Positions 56,264 through 64,000 of a stretch of DNA of 64,000 bases are shown here, in pieces; the first letter of the stretch is position 1; the number at the start of each line of letters is the position of its first letter. Source of the stretch: Bacteroidota bacterium (lineage in GTDB: Bacteria > Bacteroidota > Bacteroidia > Sphingobacteriales > Sphingobacteriaceae); assembly GCA_013286325.1 (NCBI GenBank), contig JABDFZ010000001.1, positions 1-64,000 of the forward strand. The letters are read 5' to 3'. Position numbers and translations under genes: made by a program. The notes under the pieces are model-generated. The model was not told the DNA's origin. It did not search any database and was given only the letters and a program-made list of their open reading frames with translations.

Positions 56264-59071
56264 TTAATCCGCTCCAACATTGGCCATTTTTTCAGCTGTT
56301 GCCTTTACTGCAGCTTTTACCTGTTTCCCGGCAGGGGCCTCAAATGCTTTTGAAACAATGTGCAATTGCTGCGCGGCATGTTGTTTTGCAAAACCGGTAG
56401 CCGTACTGCTGCCTTCATGTCTCGAAATTACATTCAGGTTTATTACTTTATCATTATGGAACTTACGGCAAATATATGGCCATGCACCCATATTTTCAGG
56501 CTCTTCCTGTACCCATAAAAATTCAGTAGCTTTTGTATATTTTGCTCTCATTTTCAGGATCTGGACAATTGGGGTAGGATACAATTGTTCTACACGCACT
56601 ATAGCCACATCTTTACGTTTATCAGCTTGCTGTTTTTCAAGAAGATCGTAATAAATTTTACCAGAACACAATAACACGCGTTTCACCTTTTTGACATCAG
56701 CGTAAGCATCATCAATCAATTCATGGAAGTGGCCCTTTGTAAAGTCTTCCAGTTTTGATACACATTTAGGGCTGCGTAGCAGGCTTTTTGGTGTGAAGAT
56801 GATCAGTGGCTTGCGGAAATCACGAAGCATCTGCCTTCTCAGGATATGGAAAAAGTTTGCAGGAGTTGTGCAGTTTGCTACCTGGATATTGCTATCGGCA
56901 CAAAGCTCCAGAAATCGCTCAATACGTGCCGATGAATGTTCAGGGCCCTGTCCTTCATAGCCATGCGGCAGTAACATTACCAAACCATTGCCACGCTGCC
57001 ATTTTGTTTCGGCGCTGGCTATATATTGGTCAACAATAATTTGTGCTCCGTTAAAGAAATCGCCAAACTGAGCTTCCCATATAGTTAGTGCATTAGGGTT
57101 TGCCAGGGCATAGCCATATTCAAAACCCAAAACGCCATATTCAGATAACAACGAATTAAATATGCTGAATTTGGCTTCTGTTTCTATAGTATCAAGGGGA
57201 GTATACTCATCTTCCGATTCGGCCAGTGTTAAAACCGCATGGCGGTGCGAAAAAGTGCCGCGTTTAACATCCTCGCCGCTCAACCTAACCGGGTGACCAT
57301 CTTTTAATAAAGTACCATAAGCCAGCAGTTCGCCCATTGCCCAATCAAAAACATGGGTGCTGTTTACCATTTTATTGCGTTCATCAAAAAGTTTTTCAAT
57401 TTTTTTGAAGAATGCTTTTCCTTCAGGTAAAACAGTTATTTTTTCACCGATCTCTAAAAGCTCTTTTTCAGGGACAGCAGTTTCAACCGGTACAAAAAAT
57501 TCTCTTGTTGTTGCTAAATGCAATCCATGCCAGGCGCCTTCAAACATTTGAATAGTTTCAGTAAACCTTTCTTCGGCCTTTGATTCATCAAGTTTGGATT
57601 GCAACTCTGCACGGAACTGTTTCTCTATCTCTGCTGCCAGGCTGGCATCAATGCTTTTCTCGGCGAGCAGTTTTTGTTTATATATTTCGAGCGGATTTGG
57701 ATGCGCTTCAATTGCTTTGTATAACAGAGGCTGGGTAAATTTAGGTTCATCAGCTTCATTATGGCCATACCTGCGATAGCATAATATATCAATAAACACA
57801 TCTTCGTGAAATACCTGACGGTATTCCATAGCCAGGTTCACCACATAAGCCAATGCTTCAACGTCGTCACCATTAACGTGAAAAACAGGCGATAAAACTG
57901 TTTTGGCCACATCGGTACAATAAGTACTTGAACGGGCATCTTTAAAGTTGGTGGTAAAACCTATCTGGTTATTGATCACTATGTGGATAGTTCCGCCGGT
58001 GCGGTAACCATCCAGTTTTTCCATTTGTAAAACTTCGTAAACAATACCCTGGCCAGCTACTGAAGCATCGCCATGTATTAATATAGGCGCTATTTTTGAA
58101 TGATCGCCATTGTATTTAAAATCGATCTTTGAGCGGGTTAGACCCTCAACAACCGGATCTACCGCCTCAAGGTGCGACGGGTTAGGGCAAAGACTTAAGT
58201 GTACACTTTTACCACCTTTGCTAACTACATCGGTTGAATAACCCAGGTGATATTTTACGTCGCCGCTGAAAGGAGTGTCCTCATCAAAGTTTTTACCTTC
58301 AAACTCCGAAAAAACCTCTTTATAAGGTTTCTCCATTATATTAGTAAGCACATTCAGCCTTCCGCGGTGTGCCATACCTATAATAAACTCTTCAATACCC
58401 AGATCGGACCCGCTTTGGATAACAAAATCTAAAGCCGGAATCAATGCTTCCGCCCCTTCGAGCGAGAAACGTTTTTGCCCAAGGAACTTGGTACCTAAAA
58501 AGTTTTCAAAAACAACTGCATCGTTCAGCTTATTAAGCATCAGTTTTTTCTGTTCAACAGAAAACGAAGGCGTATTACGTTTGCTTTCCATCCTGTCTTC
58601 AAACCATTTTAGTTTGATAGGATTACGAATATACCTGTATTCGGCACCTATCGACTGGCAATAAGTGTCCTCCAATAACTGACGGATATCACGCAGCTTG
58701 GCAGCGCCTAATCCAACTTCAACACCCGAATTAAAAACGGTATCGAGGTCGGCATCGCTTAAACCAAAAGTTTCCAGCTCTTTACCCGGAAAATACTTGC
58801 GCCTTTCGCGTACAGGGTTGGTTTTTGTAAATAAATGACCCCGTGTACGGTAGCCATCTATCATATTGAGCACATTTATTTCTTTCAAAAAATGCTCGGG
58901 AGTTTCGGCAGCTACAGGGGCAGCAGGTGCTGGTGTATCTTTGCCAAAATCAAATCCTTCAAAGAATTTTTGCCATCCAAAGTCGACAGATTCAGGGTCT
59001 TGTTTGTACGCTTCGTAAAGGGAATTAATGTATTCAGCGTTCCCGCTGTTAATATAATTGAGACGATCCAT
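56264..59071 (-). CDS. sucA: 2-oxoglutarate dehydrogenase E1 component
   Basis: SucA decarboxylates 2-oxoglutarate with ThDP and passes succinyl to SucB. The 935-aa protein begins MDRLNYINSGNAEYINSLY and carries FIIGMAHRGRLNVL, YHLGYSTDVV, then IHGDASVAGQGIVYEVLQM (ThDP region) and a HNEADEPKFTQP segment, all typical. The ATG at 59071 is chosen; an upstream TTG adds only nine residues. It is upstream of sucB in one transcription unit, the rest of the TCA-cycle complex (E3) being elsewhere. Confidence 0.96.
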   Translation of the reverse strand: MDRLNYINSGNAEYINSLYEAYKQDPESVDFGWQKFFEGFDFGKDTPAPAAPVAAETPEHFLKEINVLNMIDGYRTRGHLFTKTNPVRERRKYFPGKELETFGLSDADLDTVFNSGVEVGLGAAKLRDIRQLLEDTYCQSIGAEYRYIRNPIKLKWFEDRMESKRNTPSFSVEQKKLMLNKLNDAVVFENFLGTKFLGQKRFSLEGAEALIPALDFVIQSGSDLGIEEFIIGMAHRGRLNVLTNIMEKPYKEVFSEFEGKNFDEDTPFSGDVKYHLGYSTDVVSKGGKSVHLSLCPNPSHLEAVDPVVEGLTRSKIDFKYNGDHSKIAPILIHGDASVAGQGIVYEVLQMEKLDGYRTGGTIHIVINNQIGFTTNFKDARSSTYCTDVAKTVLSPVFHVNGDDVEALAYVVNLAMEYRQVFHEDVFIDILCYRRYGHNEADEPKFTQPLLYKAIEAHPNPLEIYKQKLLAEKSIDASLAAEIEKQFRAELQSKLDESKAEERFTETIQMFEGAWHGLHLATTREFFVPVETAVPEKELLEIGEKITVLPEGKAFFKKIEKLFDERNKMVNSTHVFDWAMGELLAYGTLLKDGHPVRLSGEDVKRGTFSHRHAVLTLAESEDEYTPLDTIETEAKFSIFNSLLSEYGVLGFEYGYALANPNALTIWEAQFGDFFNGAQIIVDQYIASAETKWQRGNGLVMLLPHGYEGQGPEHSSARIERFLELCADSNIQVANCTTPANFFHILRRQMLRDFRKPLIIFTPKSLLRSPKCVSKLEDFTKGHFHELIDDAYADVKKVKRVLLCSGKIYYDLLEKQQADKRKDVAIVRVEQLYPTPIVQILKMRAKYTKATEFLWVQEEPENMGAWPYICRKFHNDKVINLNVISRHEGSSTATGFAKQHAAQQLHIVSKAFEAPAGKQVKAAVKATAEKMANVGAD

Positions 59072-59203
59072 GAGAAACCAATCTTTAAAACGGTACAAAA
59101 GTAAACATATAGGCTTACAAACTTTAAATTTAATTGTTAAAATCTTTCGGGCAACAGGTTAATTTAATATTAACTGTTACAAGGACGCCTATTAAGGTAA
59201 AAA

Positions 59204-59305
59204 TTAGTGCAAAAGCTTGTGCAGAAAATCGCGCAGGTAGGATATGCCCTCGAAAAGAATGGCGAGGACACCTATGATAACCGTAAATTGCTCAAAAGAG
59301 TTCAT
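59204..59305 (-). CDS. Possible 33-aa membrane peptide
   Basis: A minus-strand ATG frame in the sucA-photolyase spacer encodes a peptide with a hydrophobic core (FTVIIGVLAILFEGISYL) and a short basic C-terminal part (RDFLHKLLH). Single-pass microprotein layout; no homologue known to me. It lies 49 bp after the photolyase stop and 132 bp before sucA, so could be co-transcribed with either. Confidence 0.35.
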   Translation of the reverse strand: MNSFEQFTVIIGVLAILFEGISYLRDFLHKLLH

Positions 59306-59354
59306 ACTATTAATACGACTTAAAGCTACTAAAATTGTTACAGCCTAATCAATT

Positions 59355-60677
59355 TTATTTTAGCACAATACCTGCCGAAAAGGCCTGGTAATCATCGCTT
59401 TTTGTTGCAGGTAGCCAGGTGTCTATATAATCGTTCTTTGTGTTTTGTTCCGTAATTTGAATGGAGGTTATATTATAGCGGCTTTCGCGGGCATCATTAG
59501 CTCCGGCAATAAATGCCCAATTGCCCCAGTTGCTTGCAGGGGAATAGTCAATTAATTTTTCTTCAAAATAAGCAGCACCTTTTTTCCAATCCACATTCAG
59601 TTCTTTTACTAAAAAGCCGGCAACTACTTGCCTGTTGCTATTATTTATATAACCTGTAGCATTAAGCTCGTGCATAATTGCATCAACAAGGGCAAAGCCT
59701 GTGTCACCGTTTTTCCAGCTTTCAAAAAGTTCGTCCTGGTTTACAGCGACGTCAGCAGCGTCCGTTGAGTCTTTAGTTGCGATAAATTTTTGGCCATGCT
59801 TTTTAAACATAAACCTGAAATAATCGCGCCATAAAAGGTCTAATAATAAACCAGGATAGTGTGTGTTATTTAATTGCTGGTATTTTATAACTTCCCAATA
59901 AACCTGTCTTAGCGAGATACAGCCCAATGCTATCCAGGGTGATAATTTAGAAAGATTAATTTGAGCGCCTTTTTTGCCAATAAGTATATGGCTGTTGTTT
60001 ATAAAGAAACTATCGAGCTGATTTAAAGCTTCATCCTCTCCCCCAACAAACCGGTTCTCAGACCGCGGATCATCAAATGGTTCATCCAAACCCAGTTGCT
60101 TTAAGTCAGGCAATTCCCCGGCATCAGTAATTTCAGGAGTGACTATATTTTCAGGAGTAGCTGTACATGGGCGAACATTGCTGTCGCGCTCCACTTTCTT
60201 TTTGAAAACAGCAAAGCTATCCGGGATGTCTTTTATAGGGAAAGGAAGATCCTCTTTATGATATAAGGTATGCCCAATAAAATGCTTTAAGTTTAGTTTT
60301 ATTTTCCAAAGCGTTGTTTCAACCTGTTCAGATATTTCGGTTTCCTCATGAGCAACTTCCCTATGGTGATAAACCTCATTTACCTGGTACTCATCAGCCA
60401 GTTGAGGCAATATTTCTGCTGGATTGCCAATGCGGATAACGAGTTCACCGCCGATCTTTTTCAGGTTTTTACGAAGATTAGCAACCGACTCCAAAAGAAA
60501 CCGTGCCCTTAAATTTCCAGTCTTCGGGTTCCCGGAAAGGTTTTGTTTAAAGTAGAATGGATCAAAACAATATACCGGTAATATTTTATCAGCTTTACGT
60601 GTTGCCTCTAACAGTATTTCGTTATCGTGTATGCGTAAATCATTTCTAAACCAAACCAATATTGTTTTTTCACTCAT
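59355..60677 (-). CDS. DASH family cryptochrome / photolyase-like flavoprotein
   Basis: The 440-aa protein starts ILVWFRNDLRIHDNEILLEA (photolyase N-terminal alpha/beta domain) and has FAD-binding features such as YPGLLLDLLWRDYFRFMFKK and the late WGNWAFIAGANDARESRYN. The YHKEDLPFPIKDIPDSFAVF stretch marks the DASH group, which repairs UV lesions in single-stranded DNA or acts in blue-light signalling; the role here is not known. Uses FAD; probably monocistronic. Confidence 0.92.
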   Translation of the reverse strand: MSEKTILVWFRNDLRIHDNEILLEATRKADKILPVYCFDPFYFKQNLSGNPKTGNLRARFLLESVANLRKNLKKIGGELVIRIGNPAEILPQLADEYQVNEVYHHREVAHEETEISEQVETTLWKIKLNLKHFIGHTLYHKEDLPFPIKDIPDSFAVFKKKVERDSNVRPCTATPENIVTPEITDAGELPDLKQLGLDEPFDDPRSENRFVGGEDEALNQLDSFFINNSHILIGKKGAQINLSKLSPWIALGCISLRQVYWEVIKYQQLNNTHYPGLLLDLLWRDYFRFMFKKHGQKFIATKDSTDAADVAVNQDELFESWKNGDTGFALVDAIMHELNATGYINNSNRQVVAGFLVKELNVDWKKGAAYFEEKLIDYSPASNWGNWAFIAGANDARESRYNITSIQITEQNTKNDYIDTWLPATKSDDYQAFSAGIVLK

Positions 60678-60885
60678 CGCTTCACAAAGGGGATTAATAA
60701 GATTGCAGTTTGCAAATTTGCAATTTATTTATTTCTTATACACATCTGTAGCCAATATTTGACATCGGTTAAACATTTTTAGCCGTTGCTTCTTCCTAAA
60801 CTCTTCCAATTAAACTATTAAGGTACGCAAATCCTGGTAATTTGTACTATCCTAAAAATCCAACCGTTAATTATAGATACCCGTG

Positions 60886-60901
60886 ACATTTACTTAAATG
60901 T
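60886..60901. promoter_or_regulatory. Palindrome upstream of the TetR-like gene
   Basis: ACATTTA-CT-TAAATGT is a perfect 16-bp palindrome 39 bp before the TetR-like ATG, the kind of site a TetR dimer would bind to repress itself. No -7 match of good quality was found between it and the start. Confidence 0.45.
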
Positions 60902-60940
60902 AATGTTATAATTTTATAATCTCAACTTAATACATCTGCT

Positions 60941-61603
60941 ATGGCTACCATTGAAAGTATTCAGAAAGCATATATAGATTTTGTACTTACACAGGGCGAG
61001 CAGCCTAAGTCTGTATACATTTTCGCTAAAAAAATTAAAATGACTGAAGAAGAGTTTTATCGCTTTTTTGGCTCGTTTGATGCACTTGAGCAAAATTTAT
61101 GGACCGGTTTTGCGGTGAAAACCATTGCCGAAATAAAAACCCAGGAAGTATGGAGCCAGTATTCGGCGCGCGAAAAAGCTTTATCTTTTTTTTACAGCTT
61201 CTTCGAATTATTGAAAAGCAGCCGAAGCTTTGTTGTTTATAGTATTAAAAAACAACCTAAAACATTTGCTACCCCGCAGGTTTTCCAGGGATTGAAAGAT
61301 CTTTTTGAGAATTTTTGCAACGATCTTATTGTTGAAGGTTTAGAATCGAATGAATTGTCTGAACGTAAGTTTTTCTCCAACCGATATAAGGATGCCCTTT
61401 GGGTACAACTTGTTTTTGTATTAAATTTCTGGATAAACGATAATTCTGCCGGTTTTGAAAAAACAGACGAAGCCATTGAAAAAGGTATCAATGTTACTTT
61501 CGATCTTTTCCAGCGTTCACCAATCGACAATCTGTTAGAGTATGGCAGGTTCTTAGCCAAACACGGTGGCATTAAGCAAAGCATGGGTTTTGGAAGCAAC
61601 TAA
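60941..61603 (+). CDS. TetR family regulator-like protein
   Basis: The 220-aa protein has a TetR-like N-terminal three-helix HTH (IQKAYIDFVLTQGEQPKSVY to EEEFYRFFGSFDALEQNLW) and a helical ligand-binding C domain. The recognition helix is less standard than in typical TetR proteins. It is followed with overlap by a HAD hydrolase and then an ABC1 kinase, forming a three-gene unit; it probably regulates them. A palindrome lies 39 bp before its start. Confidence 0.75.
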   Translation: MATIESIQKAYIDFVLTQGEQPKSVYIFAKKIKMTEEEFYRFFGSFDALEQNLWTGFAVKTIAEIKTQEVWSQYSAREKALSFFYSFFELLKSSRSFVVYSIKKQPKTFATPQVFQGLKDLFENFCNDLIVEGLESNELSERKFFSNRYKDALWVQLVFVLNFWINDNSAGFEKTDEAIEKGINVTFDLFQRSPIDNLLEYGRFLAKHGGIKQSMGFGSN

Positions 61604-62258
61604 TTCGTTCGCCGCCATATTCGATATGGATGGCACCCTCATAGATAACACACCTTATCATTTTAAATCGTGGCAGGCGCTTTTTAAAAAATATAATAAA
61701 GGCGAAATAAGCAAAGAGACCTATTATACCAGTATTAGCGGCGTGCCCGTTATGGATACCATAAGAAAACTCTTTGGCGATGACCGTGACGAAGCAGGAT
61801 TAAAAGCGTTGCTTAACGAAAAGGAAGAATTTTACAGGCAGGAATACGCTCCTTATGTTGCACCGGTAAATGGCCTCGTGGACTTTTTAAGCAGCCTTAA
61901 AAACTCCGGAGTAAAAATGGCAATGGCAACATCGGCAACGGTTGAGGATATTGATTTTATTTTAAACAGGATCCCTATCCGTAATGATTTTGATGAGATC
62001 GTAAATTCATCAATGGTTAGCAGGCCAAAGCCAGAACCGCAGATATTTTTAAAGGCTGCAGAAAAATTAAATACAGAACCAGCAAAATGTGTTGTATTTG
62101 AAGATTCGTTAGCAGGGATTAAGGCAGCTAACAGCGCCGGGATGAAAGTTGTAGCAATTACTACCGGGCATACTGCAGATGAATTGCATCCGATTGATTT
62201 GGTTATAAACGATTATTCGGAGCTGACCGTGCAGAAACTTGCTGCACTATTTAAGTAA
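61590..62258 (+). CDS. HAD family phosphatase (beta-phosphoglucomutase-like)
   Basis: The product has the HAD nucleophile motif FDMDGTLID (Asp13 and Asp15 in this start), a four-helix cap of class I, ATSATVEDID (Thr/Ser motif II region) and late VFEDSLAGIKAANSAGM (Lys and Asp motifs), matching the PgmB-like subgroup of phosphatases and phosphomutases. The start is uncertain: TTG at 61590 (14-bp overlap with the gene before) or GTG at 61566 (38-bp overlap), since no ATG precedes the first aspartate. Substrate unknown. Confidence 0.82.
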   Translation: MEATNSFAAIFDMDGTLIDNTPYHFKSWQALFKKYNKGEISKETYYTSISGVPVMDTIRKLFGDDRDEAGLKALLNEKEEFYRQEYAPYVAPVNGLVDFLSSLKNSGVKMAMATSATVEDIDFILNRIPIRNDFDEIVNSSMVSRPKPEPQIFLKAAEKLNTEPAKCVVFEDSLAGIKAANSAGMKVVAITTGHTADELHPIDLVINDYSELTVQKLAALFK

Positions 62259-62265
62259 CATTGAA

Positions 62266-63600
62266 ATGAGTGATAATACGCCAAAAGAGCAAAATAGTAT
62301 ACCAACCAGCAAAGTACAGCGTTCGGCCAAATTTGTAAAGACCGGGTTTAAAGTTGGGGGTAATTATATAAAGCATTATTCAAAAAAGCTGTTCAATCCG
62401 GATATGGATAAAACTGAGCTAAATGAAGATAATGCCGCTGATATTTATGAATCATTAAGCGAGCTGAAAGGCAGTGCCCTTAAAGTTGCGCAGATGCTGA
62501 GCATGGATAAAAACCTGTTGCCGCAGGCGTATACAGATAAGTTTTCTCAATCGCAATACAATGCCCCACCCCTTTCGGGCCCGCTGATTGTGCAAACGTT
62601 TAAAAAGTATTTTGGCAAAACGCCCGATAAGATCTACGATAAATTTAATGTCCGTTCATCAAACGCAGCATCAATTGGTCAGGTACACCAGGCCGAATTA
62701 AATGGCAAAAAACTGGCGGTAAAAATCCAATACCCGGGTGTTGGCGATTCTATTTCATCCGACCTTAAACTGGTAAAGCCATTTGCTTTTCGCCTGCTCG
62801 GCATGAGCGAAAAGGAGCTGGATATTTACATGAAAGAAGTTGAGGAACGTTTGTTAGAAGAAACAGATTATGAGTTAGAGGTGCGCCGTTCTATCGAATT
62901 TTCTACTGCTTGCGCGGGCTTGGATAATGTGGTTTTTCCTAAATATTATCCTGAATTATCAAGTAAGCGCATTATTACTATGGACTGGCTTGAGGGTAAA
63001 CACCTTCGGGAATTTTTACAGACAAACCCATCGCAGGAGCTAAGAAATAAAATAGGCCAGGCATTATGGGATTTTTATAATTTTCAGCAACATGAGCTCC
63101 GGGCAGTACATGCCGATCCGCATCCGGGCAATTTTATGATCACCAGCGAAAACAAGCTTGGAATTATTGATTTTGGGTGCATAAAAGAGATGCCTGAAGA
63201 TTTTTACTATCCCTTCTTCTCCCTTACCTCAACCGGACTGATGGAGAATAAAGAGGAAACGATTAAGGCGTTCCGTCAGCTGGAAATGATCCACGTTAAT
63301 GATAGCCCAAAACAAATTGAATTTTATTATACCATGTACAGGCAAATGATCGGGCTGTTTGCCAAACCTTATATAACCGATCATTTCGATTTCGGGCAAA
63401 CTGCATTTTTTGATGAGCTTTACGGCTTCGGCGAAAAAGTTTCCAAGATGCCGGAGTTTAAGCAAGCACGTGGCGTAAAGCACTTTATTTACGTAAACCG
63501 CACCAATTTTGGCCTTTACAATATATTGCATGAGCTAAAAGCAGAAGTGAAGACAGATACGTTTAAGCCTCATGTAACTTTAGAGTTTGCTGCAAGCTAA
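62266..63600 (+). CDS. ABC1/UbiB family atypical kinase
   Basis: The 444-aa protein is an ABC1 (AarF/UbiB) kinase-like protein: KLAVKIQYPGV with the ATP-binding lysine, the ABC1 QxxD-type block SIGQVHQAEL, the late AVHADPHPGNFMI (catalytic Asp region) and LGIIDFGCIKEMP (DFG metal-binding). The Ala-rich P-loop GSALKVAQMLSMD is family-specific. Members support quinone or lipid metabolism. The ATG at 62266 follows the HAD gene by 7 bp; an upstream TTG is not needed. No ubiquinone genes are nearby. Confidence 0.85.
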   Translation: MSDNTPKEQNSIPTSKVQRSAKFVKTGFKVGGNYIKHYSKKLFNPDMDKTELNEDNAADIYESLSELKGSALKVAQMLSMDKNLLPQAYTDKFSQSQYNAPPLSGPLIVQTFKKYFGKTPDKIYDKFNVRSSNAASIGQVHQAELNGKKLAVKIQYPGVGDSISSDLKLVKPFAFRLLGMSEKELDIYMKEVEERLLEETDYELEVRRSIEFSTACAGLDNVVFPKYYPELSSKRIITMDWLEGKHLREFLQTNPSQELRNKIGQALWDFYNFQQHELRAVHADPHPGNFMITSENKLGIIDFGCIKEMPEDFYYPFFSLTSTGLMENKEETIKAFRQLEMIHVNDSPKQIEFYYTMYRQMIGLFAKPYITDHFDFGQTAFFDELYGFGEKVSKMPEFKQARGVKHFIYVNRTNFGLYNILHELKAEVKTDTFKPHVTLEFAAS

Positions 63601-63728
63601 TAGTTTGTAGTTAAAAAGCTTTAATGACATTGATTTGTACAAACTAGTAATGGCGGCAAAAAATGCTCCGCTAAAAGTTACCAAACCTTAATTTTTATTG
63701 CCATTTTTAGGCAAATAAAAATAATGCT

Positions 63729-64000
63729 ATGCTCCTCAAAAACACTTTCGTTCATCACGTACATTTATGGCTTAAGGATAAAGCCGATAAACAGAAATTA
63801 ATAGACGGCTTGAATACACTTATCCCAATACCTCATATCCGCGAAATCCATATTGGTGTACCTGCTGAAACATTCAGGAGTGTGGTAGATCGTTCTTACG
63901 ATGTATCCCTCCTCATCTTATTTGATAGCCCTGAAGCACAGGAAGCTTACCAGGTTGATCCTACCCACGTAATATTTGCAGAAAACTATGCCAAACCGCT
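63729..64000 (+). CDS. Dabb (stress-responsive alpha/beta barrel) protein, 3' truncated by window
   Basis: The frame from ATG at 63729 runs open to the window end, giving 90 residues: FVHHVHLWLKDKADKQKLID, IPHIREIHIGVPAE and SYDVSLLILFDSPEAQEAYQ, with VDPTHVIFAENY at the end, a close match to the ~100-residue Dabb domain (PF07876). These ferredoxin-like dimers are small stress or plant-type proteins of unclear function. The C terminus lies beyond the window. Confidence 0.8.
   Translation, partial: MLLKNTFVHHVHLWLKDKADKQKLIDGLNTLIPIPHIREIHIGVPAETFRSVVDRSYDVSLLILFDSPEAQEAYQVDPTHVIFAENYAKP

Overview
The window is ordinary chromosome from a Bacteroidota bacterium, most likely Sphingobacteriaceae (Mucilaginibacter/Pedobacter type). 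Support: AT-rich spacers, no recognisable Shine-Dalgarno sequences, TAnnTTTG-type -7 promoter boxes lying very close to start codons, families typical of the phylum (DUF885 peptidases, DUF5686/CarboxypepD outer-membrane proteins, 58-aa Hc1-like histone, serine-palmitoyltransferase-like enzyme, DASH cryptochrome, fused IcmF mutase) and many short palindromic spacer repeats. The genus is an inference. No rRNA, tRNA, CRISPR array, prophage or intact insertion sequence was seen. || Layout. 1-5.4 kb: end of an alpha/beta hydrolase, a DinB-like protein, a DUF885 lipoprotein, a long spacer with a possible small peptide, a secreted DUF6263-like protein and a small WxxGxW-repeat protein. 5.4-11.6 kb: ligA, a large DUF5686 outer-membrane protein, dapA, and a 58-aa histone-H1-like gene. 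11.9-14.6 kb: Tat-exported GH125 mannosidase and an alpha-oxoamine synthase probably serving sphingolipid synthesis. || 14.9-30.7 kb is a complete division and cell wall (dcw) cluster, transcribed leftward: mraZ-rsmH-ftsL-ftsI(PASTA)-murE-mraY-murD-ftsW-murG-murC-ftsQ-ftsA-ftsZ. mraZ is preceded by three GTGG(G/T)A boxes at exact 10-bp spacing, the expected MraZ operator. The ftsA-ftsZ spacer holds a consensus DnaA box and two relatives. || 30.9-41.5 kb is accessory: two unknown genes divergent from mraZ, a periplasmic thioredoxin, a GNAT acetyltransferase, a serine hydrolase, a divergent oxidoreductase/HxlR pair, an M15 peptidase plus DUF4846 pair, a second DUF885 protein of the same length as the first, and an AraC/monooxygenase pair. 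41.6-53.9 kb: icmF, VOC protein, a secreted protein, a long TPR protein, a lipoprotein, a radical SAM protein, an outer-membrane protein, a GT39-like glycosyltransferase and another DinB protein. 53.9-64 kb: a small PIN-toxin/antitoxin pair, sucB and sucA, a DASH cryptochrome, a TetR-like regulator with HAD hydrolase and ABC1 kinase, and the start of a Dabb-domain gene. || The most distinctive feature is the spacers: many carry short self-complementary repeats of several families (GTCCATGG words, ATTTCACYGATT words, long perfect hairpins, 23-bp-arm MITE-like elements). One family lies in frame inside icmF, and others create false N-terminal extensions on ftsW, sucB and the GNAT gene. I found no convincing new multi-gene system; the repeat content and a few small unannotated genes are the best leads.
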